The notes under the pieces: model-generated
Database searches by the model: none
What the model saw: the letters and a program-made list of their open reading frames with translations, nothing else
What the model was told of the DNA's origin: nothing
Program-made: the position numbers and the translations under genes
Source of the DNA: Caldifarciminota bacterium
Lineage (GTDB): Bacteria; Hydrothermota; Tepidihabitantia; Tepidihabitantales; Tepidihabitantaceae
Length of the DNA stretch: 7,268 bases
Direction: 5' to 3'
NCBI GenBank assembly: GCA_011049385.1
Contig: DSBX01000333.1
Coordinates: forward strand, 1-7,268
Shown: positions 1-5,097 of the stretch, one piece after another
Numbering within the stretch: position 1 is the stretch's first letter
How the letters are laid out: every line of letters starts with the position of its first letter

Positions 1-1
1 G

Positions 2-1414
2 CCCAACCTGATGGTGAACTACAGCGAAAACGATTCCGACAAGACCTACGGGGCCGGGGTTGAGCTCGCCGCCGAGGGCTTCGCGCTCTTCGCCGAAGTC
101 CAGTCAATCCAGCCTGACCTGACCACGACCGGCATCTTCGACACCGACAGCGGGCATATCAGACTGACTCCGGGCGTTGCCTTCGGCACCGGTACCTCCG
201 GCCTGACCTTCAAGGCCGGCTACACGTTTGCATGGGGTCCGACCGCGGTCAACGAACTCCTGCTCGGCCTGGTCATCGCCACGCCGTTCGGCAAGCGCGC
301 GCCGGCCGAACTGGGCGTGATTGCCGGCCGGGTTGTGGACGAGCGCACCGGCACCGGTCTCGTTGCCGACGTCTCCTTCCCGGAGAACCCGCGCCTCGCC
401 CCGCTCACGAGTTCGTCGGCCGGCGTCTTCACGAAAGACCAGGTACCGGCCGGTATCGTCGTCATTGAAGTCAGCGCCGAGGGCTACCAGAGCCAGGCGT
501 TGCCGGTTGACGTGCCTGCCAACGCCACCGCCCAGTACGAGTTCAAACTCCGCCCGCTGGTCACCTATGGCGTCATCGCCGGCGTCGTCACCGATGCCGC
601 CACCAACCGGCCGCTCGAAGCGACCATCGAGTTCCCGGGCAGTGACCTCGAACCGGTCCGGTCCGACCCTGCCAGCGGCGCGTTCCGCGTGGACAACATC
701 CCGACCGGCGTCTACTCCGCGACCGCGTCGGCCGACGGCTACTTCAAGGGCTCGCTGACGGTCCAGGTCGAAGAAGGCCGGGTGGCCTCGCCCACCTTCG
801 CGCTCCGCGTCCTCGCCGAGCGCTCGACCTTCACCGGCAAGGTTTCGGACAAGAAGACCGGCGAACCGCTGGCCGCCACGGTCAGCTTCCCGGATGCCGG
901 CATCGAGGTGGTAAAGAGTGACGAAGCCACCGGCGTGTTCATGACCGAACTGCCGGTCGGCTCCTACGCGGTCAAGGTTTCGGCCGACGACTACCTCGAC
1001 CAGACCGCCGCCATCGTCATCCAGAAGGACCGGCCGATGATCCGTGACTTCGAGCTCGTCCAGGAAGGGATGACGATCACCCTGCGCGGCATCTACTTCG
1101 ACGTCAACAAGGCGACAATCAAGCCCGAGTCGCGTCCCGCGCTCGACGATGCGGCCAAGATCCTCAACGACAACCCGGCCATCCGGGTCGAAATCCAGGG
1201 CCATACCGACAGCGACGGCGCCGCCTCCTACAACCAGCAACTCTCGGAGCGCCGCGCCCAGTCGGTTGTCACCTTCCTCATCCAGAACTACGGTATCGAC
1301 CGGAACCGACTCCTTGCCCGGGGCTACGGCGAAATGCAGCCGATTGCCACCAATGAAACCCCGGAAGGCAAGGCGCTCAACCGGCGCGTCGAGTTCGTCA
1401 TCCTCGGCCAGTAA
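2..1414 (+). CDS. OmpA-family outer-membrane protein with carboxypeptidase-regulatory-like repeats (5'-partial)
   Basis: The reading frame is open to the left edge, so the gene very probably begins upstream. The ATG at 11 lies in what looks like the middle of a beta barrel and is not taken as the start. Counting that Met as residue 1, residues 1-95 alternate as membrane beta strands and end in an aromatic-terminated strand (VIATPF). Residues about 102-182, 187-267 and 272-350 are three related CarboxypepD_reg-like beta-sandwich repeats. Residues about 355-467 are an OmpA C-terminal domain with the signature GHTDSDG...N..LSERRAQSV. D400 and R415 align with the two residues that bind diaminopimelate of peptidoglycan in E. 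coli OmpA. Expected role: an outer-membrane barrel anchored non-covalently to the cell wall, with the repeats as a periplasmic spacer. The stop is TAA. The OmpA domain is certain from the motifs; the barrel assignment is inferred because its N-terminal part is missing. Confidence 0.92.
   Translation, partial: PNLMVNYSENDSDKTYGAGVELAAEGFALFAEVQSIQPDLTTTGIFDTDSGHIRLTPGVAFGTGTSGLTFKAGYTFAWGPTAVNELLLGLVIATPFGKRAPAELGVIAGRVVDERTGTGLVADVSFPENPRLAPLTSSSAGVFTKDQVPAGIVVIEVSAEGYQSQALPVDVPANATAQYEFKLRPLVTYGVIAGVVTDAATNRPLEATIEFPGSDLEPVRSDPASGAFRVDNIPTGVYSATASADGYFKGSLTVQVEEGRVASPTFALRVLAERSTFTGKVSDKKTGEPLAATVSFPDAGIEVVKSDEATGVFMTELPVGSYAVKVSADDYLDQTAAIVIQKDRPMIRDFELVQEGMTITLRGIYFDVNKATIKPESRPALDDAAKILNDNPAIRVEIQGHTDSDGAASYNQQLSERRAQSVVTFLIQNYGIDRNRLLARGYGEMQPIATNETPEGKALNRRVEFVILGQ
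314..1060 (+). repeat. Three tandem CarboxypepD_reg-like protein repeats
   Basis: Three units of about 78-81 residues each follow the same pattern: a G-x-[VI]-x-D-x-x-T-[GN] strand and turn, an [AT]-x-[IV]-x-F-P strand, an S-x-x-[AS]-G-x-F strand, a [VL]-P-[AT/V]-G strand, S-A-[ED]-[GD]-Y, and a final strand before the next unit. The units are roughly 314-556, 569-811 and 824-1060. They are similar as protein but have diverged at the DNA level, so they look old rather than recently duplicated. Confidence 0.75.
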
Positions 1415-1438
1415 CGACGACCGGCGGCCACGAAACCC

Positions 1439-1466
1439 GGGCGGGGGAGCGCAAGCTCCCCCGCCC
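1439..1466. terminator. Perfect GC-rich hairpin between convergent genes (bidirectional terminator)
   Basis: A 12-bp perfect stem (GGGCGGGGGAGC at 1439-1450 with GCTCCCCCGCCC at 1455-1466) closes on a GCAA loop, a GNRA tetraloop on the plus strand. It lies 24 bases after the OmpA-family stop and 20 bases from the end of the convergent operon, as expected for a shared terminator. No long T-tract follows on either side; the minus side has only a short TTT. Intrinsic termination is therefore inferred from position and stem strength. Confidence 0.75.
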
Positions 1467-1486
1467 TGCTGTCTGCCGTACTGCTA

Positions 1487-2434
1487 TCAGGGTCTGTCCG
1501 GACAATACCCGAGCGCCCGGGCGATCGCCCGGATATGCCGTGCGTCGGTGCCGCAACAGCCGCCCAGCATCCTGAGACCAAACTCCTTGCGGAATTCGGC
1601 CATCTGGCGGCCGAACTCCACCGGGTCGCCGGCATCAGTCTCCTCCGCGCAGTCGAGAGCGGCGAGCGGTTTGCGCGAGGCGTTGGCCTGTAGTCCCAGC
1701 ATCTGGAGGCGCGCCTCCTCCACGGCCCGCAACTGCGCGGCCGCGTTACGAAATGTCTCCGGGTGCACGCAGTTGACAAGGTAGCCAAGCGGCCACGGGC
1801 TGACTTCTGCGTCAATGCGCCGGATTGCCGCAGCGAGAACCGTGCCGTCCAGCACCGCACCGTCAGGCCGGAGCACGAAGCTGATGAGACAAGCCACGCC
1901 CGTCTCGGCCGCGGCGCGGGCGATGCCCAGCCCCTCGGACAGCGCGGGCAGGGTCGCGCCCATCACGAAGTCCACACCGGCGAACGCCAGCGCCTCGACC
2001 TGCGGCCGGTGATACTCCAGGGCGGCATCCGGCGGCAGGGCGGTTGCCGGCCGGTATGCATCGGCTCTCGGGCCGATGAGTCCGCCGACAGCCACCTGCG
2101 CGCCGTAGTTGCCGTAGTCGCTCCGGATTCCGTCCAGCATCTCATAGGCGACGCGGTTCACATCGAGCCCGACCCCGGCCCGCTCCGCGCGCTCCGCACT
2201 CGCCCGCCAGGTCGGGGTAAAGACCGCCATCGGCAGGTTCGCCGCCCGGCCCACGTCCAGGTACTCGCGGTAGATGCGCCCCATCTCCAGCCGACCGACG
2301 TCGGTGCAGGCCAGTGTCGCGTTCGCGACATAGGCATCGAGCTGGACCGCCAGGTTTCGCTTCAGCCGCTCGATGACCGCACCCTCGGTCAGCACGACCT
2401 CGTGCTCGTCGAGAAGCCGCCGCAGGTCAGCCAT
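1487..2434 (-). CDS. Homocysteine S-methyltransferase family protein
   Basis: A 315-residue protein of the homocysteine S-methyltransferase (Pfam S-methyl_trans, TIM barrel) family. These enzymes move a methyl group from a donor (methyl-folate, betaine, S-methylmethionine or similar) to homocysteine or another thiol, using zinc held by three cysteines. All three are present: C222 in NCVHPE, and C293 and C294 in GGCCGTDARHI near the C-terminus. The N-terminus reads VVLTEGAVIERL instead of the usual DGAMGT-type start, and a TPTW motif follows at about residues 73-76, so this is a divergent subgroup whose substrate cannot be named. The ATG at 2434 is chosen because GGTGGAG lies 8 bases upstream and homology begins there; the frame is open to 2680, but that extension overlaps the methyltransferase. 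It is the last gene of a three-gene operon, 5 bases after its neighbour. The stop is TGA. Confidence 0.88.
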   Translation of the reverse strand: MADLRRLLDEHEVVLTEGAVIERLKRNLAVQLDAYVANATLACTDVGRLEMGRIYREYLDVGRAANLPMAVFTPTWRASAERAERAGVGLDVNRVAYEMLDGIRSDYGNYGAQVAVGGLIGPRADAYRPATALPPDAALEYHRPQVEALAFAGVDFVMGATLPALSEGLGIARAAAETGVACLISFVLRPDGAVLDGTVLAAAIRRIDAEVSPWPLGYLVNCVHPETFRNAAAQLRAVEEARLQMLGLQANASRKPLAALDCAEETDAGDPVEFGRQMAEFRKEFGLRMLGGCCGTDARHIRAIARALGYCPDRP

Positions 2435-2439
2435 TGCCG

Positions 2440-3183
2440 CTACTCCACCGGCCGCAGACCGGTGAAGACCTCTCCCCCGCCCTCGGCCGGGCTCGCCGTT
2501 GCGTGCGGCACCGCCGCCGCGGCGAAGCCCTGTGCGGAAAGCAGGTCCAGCCAGGTCGCGCGCGGGAACAACCCCATCGCCAGCCGGTCCTGCACCACCC
2601 GGTACTCCTCGCCCTCGCGGAGGATGTAGGCCATCTCGACGCGGTACTCGGTGTCGGCCGGGTCCGGGTCGTGCGCCCATTCCAGGTAGCGCATCCCCCG
2701 CAGGCGCCGGTCGTGCCCGCCGTGCGCGGCATACGGAGCGAACGTCTCACGGGTGTGGTCCGGACAGAACAACGCCAAGCCGCCCGGCCGCAGGTGGTGC
2801 CACGCGGTCGCGAACACCCGGGCAAGCTCTTCCTCGGAAAGCATGTGGCTGACCGCGTCGTGGACGAACACCGCGTCGAACCGGCGCGGCAGTCGGACCT
2901 CCCGCATATCACCGTGGATATGCTCGCACTCCGGGTTCAGCAGCCGGCTCTGCTTCAGCATCGCCGGCGCCAGGTCAACCAGCACCATCTCGAAAGAGGC
3001 CTTCAGGTGCGTGGCGTTGTGCCCGCCGCCCGAGCCCAGCTCGAGCACCTCGCGCACCGGGATAGCCGCGCCGGTGAGCGTCCGACGATAGAACTCGGCC
3101 TCGGCTACATACTCCTCCGGGCTGGACAAAAGCGGCCACCACGAGGCGAGGTCGTCGTAGAGCCGGGGCAACGGACCCGACAC
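2440..3183 (-). CDS. Class I SAM-dependent methyltransferase
   Basis: A 247-residue Rossmann-fold methyltransferase using S-adenosylmethionine. Visible motifs are motif I ELGSGGG at residues 48-54, the acidic end of strand 2 at D70 (VLVD), GD at 91-92 in the motif III region, HDAVSHM around 108-114 and LRPGG at 131-135 before strand 5. The N-terminus (LYDDLASWWPLLS) is typical of this broad group. The GTG at 3183 is taken as the start because the family match begins there and it sits 2 bases after the stop of the upstream gene. The frame stays open to 3441, but the extra 86 residues are low-complexity Gly/Arg-rich shadow of the neighbouring gene. The Shine-Dalgarno is weak (CTGGGG), consistent with coupling to upstream translation. 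The stop is TAG. The methyl acceptor is unknown. In one operon with a homocysteine methyltransferase-like enzyme, a small-molecule role is plausible but inferred. Confidence 0.88.
   Translation of the reverse strand: MSGPLPRLYDDLASWWPLLSSPEEYVAEAEFYRRTLTGAAIPVREVLELGSGGGHNATHLKASFEMVLVDLAPAMLKQSRLLNPECEHIHGDMREVRLPRRFDAVFVHDAVSHMLSEEELARVFATAWHHLRPGGLALFCPDHTRETFAPYAAHGGHDRRLRGMRYLEWAHDPDPADTEYRVEMAYILREGEEYRVVQDRLAMGLFPRATWLDLLSAQGFAAAAVPHATASPAEGGGEVFTGLRPVE
2443..2449 (-). promoter_or_regulatory. Ribosome binding site deciding the homocysteine methyltransferase start
   Basis: On the minus strand GGTGGAG lies 8 bases before the ATG at 2434, inside the last codons of the upstream methyltransferase gene. 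It favours the 315-residue product over the longer open frame and suggests translational coupling. Confidence 0.6.
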
Positions 3184-3185
3184 CG

Positions 3186-4097
3186 CTACCCCAGCCGCCG
3201 GAGCAGGGGCTCGACCATGTCCACCGCCGCCGCCTCCATCTCTCTCGCCTCGGCGATGAACGGCAGTTTCTCCCCGGGCGCGAGCCGCTTGTCCCCGACC
3301 CGTGCCAGCACCCCGGCGAGGTTCCGATAGGCCCCGGCCAGCTCCTGCGCCGGTCCCGCGACCACGGGCAGCTTCGCGGCCAACTCCTCGAACCACGCCG
3401 CCGCCATCGCCCGACACTCGGCCCAGACCGTCGCATTCCACCAGTTCCCATGCGACCCGCCGTGCTCCTCGATCGCCGCCAGCCAGTTGTCATAAGCGCC
3501 GGCCCCGTGCCGGTAGCCCCTGATGCTGTATTTCCCCGGCTCGCGAAAGAGCTCGATTGCGGTACGCAGGGCATCGCGCACCAATACTCTCTCCTCCGCC
3601 CGTTCGCGCTTCGCGAAGGCGTAGAAGTTAACGTGGCACTCGTCGCCGAACTCGGCCCAGGTCCCGAAGGTCAACGTCTCGGGCGTGATATCCGGAGCGC
3701 AGTCCCACGGCCGGGTGACGAGGAACCTGTCCTCCTCGTAGCCGTGGATGAGCTGATTCTCCATGTTGGCGAGCGCGCAGGGCCGCCCCGCGTCGAGGGC
3801 ATCGCGCATCGCCGCCTCGACCCGGTCCCGCTCGTCGCCGACCGGGTCCGGCCCGAAGAACCCGAGGTCCTCCATCTCGATGCCGAGATTGCCGACCAGC
3901 GGCAGGAACCAGTCGTGCTTCCACACGTAGGGCCCGCTCGGACAGAGCTCCTCGTGGACGTTGATGAAAAACGCGTGGCCGCTCCCGCCGTACGCGGCCG
4001 CGTCGCTCGCCTCGAACCCGTGATAACGCAGGACACCGATGATGACGCCCATCAGCGACGTCGAATTCGGCGGCTGTCTCAATCCTTCAAGCTGCAT
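3186..4097 (-). CDS. Uncharacterised protein resembling BtrH/C39-peptidase-like proteins
   Basis: A 303-residue soluble protein with no signal peptide or membrane segment. Residues about 11-27 (STSLMGVIIGVLRYHG) and the GGSGHAFF motif at 37-44 resemble the N-terminal papain-like half of BtrH/C39-type proteins. The second half, including GAGAYDNWLAAIE at 198-210 and NATVWAECRAMA at 221-232, looks like the helical C-terminal domain that follows it in that group (DUF4872-like, from memory). BtrH itself transfers an acyl group in butirosin synthesis. Here no cysteine lies where the catalytic Cys of C39 enzymes is expected (about residues 10-13), so peptidase activity is doubtful. The start ATG has AGGAG 6 bases upstream (4104-4108). 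It is the first gene of the operon and ends in TAG 2 bases before the methyltransferase GTG. The gene is real; its function is not known. Confidence 0.8.
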   Translation of the reverse strand: MQLEGLRQPPNSTSLMGVIIGVLRYHGFEASDAAAYGGSGHAFFINVHEELCPSGPYVWKHDWFLPLVGNLGIEMEDLGFFGPDPVGDERDRVEAAMRDALDAGRPCALANMENQLIHGYEEDRFLVTRPWDCAPDITPETLTFGTWAEFGDECHVNFYAFAKRERAEERVLVRDALRTAIELFREPGKYSIRGYRHGAGAYDNWLAAIEEHGGSHGNWWNATVWAECRAMAAAWFEELAAKLPVVAGPAQELAGAYRNLAGVLARVGDKRLAPGEKLPFIAEAREMEAAAVDMVEPLLRRLG

Positions 4098-4103
4098 GTC
4101 CGT

Positions 4104-4108
4104 CTCCT
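4104..4108 (-). promoter_or_regulatory. Ribosome binding site of the three-gene operon
   Basis: AGGAG on the minus strand, 6 bases before the ATG at 4097, within a purine-rich GAGAGGAGACGG stretch. It supports this ATG as the true first start of the operon. Confidence 0.65.
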
Positions 4109-4135
4109 CTCGACTTCGGTCCTTACGGCCACACC

Positions 4136-4164
4136 AGCATCGGGCGGAAACAGCCGATTGTCAA
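4136..4164 (-). promoter_or_regulatory. Candidate promoter of the BtrH-like/methyltransferase operon
   Basis: On the minus strand a perfect -35 box TTGACA (4164-4159) is followed after 17 bases by GATGCT (4141-4136), a weak -10 with 3 of 6 consensus bases. It lies between the terminator of the upstream unit and the operon start, leaving a leader of roughly 30 bases that contains the AGGAG site. The -35 is part of the 12-bp palindrome GTCAAGCTTGAC (4160-4171), a possible operator. Confidence 0.45.
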
Positions 4165-4187
4165 GCTTGACCTGCCGCAACAAGGAA

Positions 4188-4213
4188 CGCCGGGGGCGCG
4201 AAGGCCCCCGGCG
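4188..4213 (-). terminator. Rho-independent-type terminator of the thioredoxin-like gene
   Basis: A 10-bp perfect stem (CGCCGGGGGC at 4188-4197 with GCCCCCGGCG at 4204-4213) with a 6-base loop starts 20 bases after the TAG stop at 4234. On the minus strand it is followed by a moderately T-rich GTTCCTTGTTG. It sits just before the promoter of the next operon and so isolates the two transcription units. Confidence 0.7.
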
Positions 4214-4233
4214 ACAAAGGACTGCGCCGTCCG

Positions 4234-5010
4234 CTAATCCAGCACCGACAGCTTCGTCCGGCTCGCCTGTCCGGCGGCATTGAGCTCGACGAAGTAGGTC
4301 CCGGCCGGAACCCGCTCGCCCCGGCCGTCGGCAAGGTTCCAGGTGAGTTCCCGTTCGCCCGCGGCGACCTCGCCTGCGAACGGCTCGGCCACCAGCCGAC
4401 CCGCGCTCGAGAAGACCCGGACCGACACCCGGGCCGGGTGCGGCAGGGCCAGCCGGACCGTGGCCGGTCCGCGTGCCGGGCTGGGCCGTACGCTTTCAAT
4501 CCGGGCGACCGGCAGTTCCTGCTCCTCGACCCCGGTCTGGGGCAGGAGTGTCTCAATCCAGTTCCGGATGACACTCTCATTGAAGCCGACCGCCCCGTAG
4601 CGGACAATCATCGTCGTATCCACGACGTAGTTCAGCGGGATGCTGTTCCCGATCCGGTACGCATTCCAGACCGCGCCGGTGCCGTCACGCAGGAAGGGAT
4701 AGCTGTACAGGCCGGCGTAGTACTTGACGATACTCATGTCCTGCCAGAGATTGATGGTTATCGGCACGAACCCCCGGGGACCGTACTCATCGTAGAGGGC
4801 TTGAAGTCGCGGCAACTCCGCGAGACAACTCCCTCAGGTCGACTGCCAGAAGTTGAGCAGGACTACCTTGCCGTACCAGTCGTACAGCTAGTGATTGACC
4901 CAGGCCGTATCGGGCAGGGAGAAATCGGGCGCTGGTTCGCCCGGCTGGGGCTGAGCCATTACGCCGCCTGCCAGCAGGATGAAGGCGGCGATGATGAACA
5001 GCTTCTTCAT
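4234..5010 (-). CDS. Exported thioredoxin/TlpA-like probable selenoprotein (UGSC) with FlgD-like C-terminal domain; also carries an in-frame TAG
   Basis: Read from the ATG at 5010, the frame is 258 codons plus a TAG stop and contains two internal stops: TAG at codon 41 and TGA at codon 59. Residues 1-19 are a signal peptide (MKKLFIIAAF..., cleavage near VMA-Q). APDFSLPDT (27-35), GKVVLLNFW (47-55) and the cis-proline segment SIPLNYVVD (123-131) mark a TlpA/AhpC-type thioredoxin fold. TGA replaces the first cysteine of the CxxC redox motif: FWQST-U-GSC, with C62 the resolving cysteine. Residues about 171-258 are a beta domain like FlgD_ig/secretion-tail domains (PSPARG, SSAGRLV, PAGTYFVEL). 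The start is fixed by AGGAGGT 8 bases upstream and a strong promoter. A SECIS-like hairpin starts at the TGA. Predicted role: a periplasmic or surface thiol-disulfide enzyme. The TAG is unexplained, so a decaying pseudogene is the main alternative. The domain family is clear and the Sec reading is inferred. Confidence 0.8.
4795..4835 (-). promoter_or_regulatory. Bacterial SECIS-like stem-loop at the in-frame UGA
   Basis: Starting at the GA of the TGA codon, the minus strand folds as GAGGG (4835-4831) with CCCTC (4799-4795), an internal loop, TTG (4828-4826) with CAA (4803-4801), a second internal loop, and TCGCGG (4823-4818) with CCGCGA (4812-4807). The 5-base apical loop is AGTTG (4817-4813), 16 bases after the UGA, with G at its second position followed by U. 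In E. coli fdhF the corresponding loop begins AGGU and lies about 17 bases after UGA. The pairings are seen directly; the SelB-binding role is inferred. Confidence 0.65.
4834..4836 (-). other. In-frame TGA at the thioredoxin active site, probable selenocysteine codon
   Basis: This is codon 59 of the thioredoxin-like gene, at the position of the N-terminal nucleophilic Cys of CxxC (here U-G-S-C after NFWQST). TGA ends at least three neighbouring genes at normal family lengths, so it is not a generally reassigned codon here. Confidence 0.72.
4888..4890 (-). other. In-frame TAG of unknown meaning upstream of the UGSC motif
   Basis: This is codon 41 of the same gene, between PDTAWVNH and LYDWYGKVV, where thioredoxin-like homologues have a variable surface residue. 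TAG ends three genes in this window, including this one, so general reassignment is unlikely. It could be a point mutation (one base from Ser TCG, Gln CAG, Glu GAG or Lys AAG), a base-call error, or pyrrolysine or suppressor reading. Confidence 0.7.
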
Positions 5011-5018
5011 CGGAAATG

Positions 5019-5025
5019 ACCTCCT
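5019..5025 (-). promoter_or_regulatory. Strong Shine-Dalgarno fixing the selenoprotein-like gene start
   Basis: AGGAGGT on the minus strand, 8 bases before the ATG at 5010. It places translation initiation upstream of both in-frame stop codons and argues that the full signal-peptide-containing protein is the intended product. Confidence 0.8.
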
Positions 5026-5054
5026 ATCTTTACTACGAAGTTACGCCTGCAACG

Positions 5055-5082
5055 ATCATAGCCGCCTTCCGGCTACAGTCAA
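5055..5082 (-). promoter_or_regulatory. Sigma-70-type promoter of the thioredoxin-like gene
   Basis: On the minus strand TTGACT (5082-5077) and TATGAT (5060-5055) are separated by 16 bases, each one mismatch from consensus. Transcription would start near 5048, giving a leader of about 38 bases with the AGGAGGT site. The spacer holds an inverted repeat (TAGCCG/CGGCTA, 5059-5075). Confidence 0.68.
5059..5075. repeat. Inverted repeat inside a promoter spacer
   Basis: TAGCCG (5059-5064) and CGGCTA (5070-5075) form a perfect 6-bp inverted repeat around a 5-base centre. It occupies nearly all of the -35/-10 spacer of the thioredoxin-like gene and overlaps two bases of its -10. It also lies 23 bases after the stop of the flippase-like gene, so it could be an operator or a short terminator hairpin. 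Confidence 0.5.
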
Positions 5083-5097
5083 CGGCAGGTTCCAGCC

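Noticed and set aside
104..1240. Long minus-strand open frame (378 codons) opposite the OmpA-family gene
   Set aside because: It is Gly/Arg/Asp-rich with no recognisable domain and lies wholly antisense to a gene with clear motifs; high-GC codon bias produces such shadows.
2434..3330. Plus-strand open frame (298 codons) opposite the methyltransferase region
   Set aside because: Arg/Pro/His-rich with no domain, antisense to two genes with intact motifs and operon structure.
2440..3441. Longer 333-residue version of the methyltransferase
   Set aside because: The extra 86 N-terminal residues are low-complexity and overlap the 3' end of the upstream gene; the GTG at 3183 fits family length and operon spacing.
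3450..4283. Plus-strand open frame (277 codons) opposite the BtrH-like gene
   Set aside because: Antisense shadow; it crosses the operon promoter and the neighbouring terminator and shows no family signal.
4234..4815. The 193-residue frame as a stand-alone gene starting at TTG 4815
   Set aside because: It would begin inside the thioredoxin fold, just after the active site, with no Shine-Dalgarno and no signal peptide, while a promoter and strong ribosome binding site lie upstream of 5010.
4825..4836. Membership in the separate family that is itself named after a UGSC motif
   Set aside because: The surrounding sequence (GKVVLLNFW before, cis-Pro SIPLNYVVD after, APDF upstream) is that of a thioredoxin/TlpA fold; the shared four residues look coincidental.
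4234..5010. General TGA or TAG reassignment (alternative genetic code) as explanation for the in-frame stops
   Set aside because: TGA ends the homocysteine methyltransferase, flippase-like and lipoprotein genes, and TAG ends the methyltransferase, BtrH-like and thioredoxin-like genes, all at sensible family ends.
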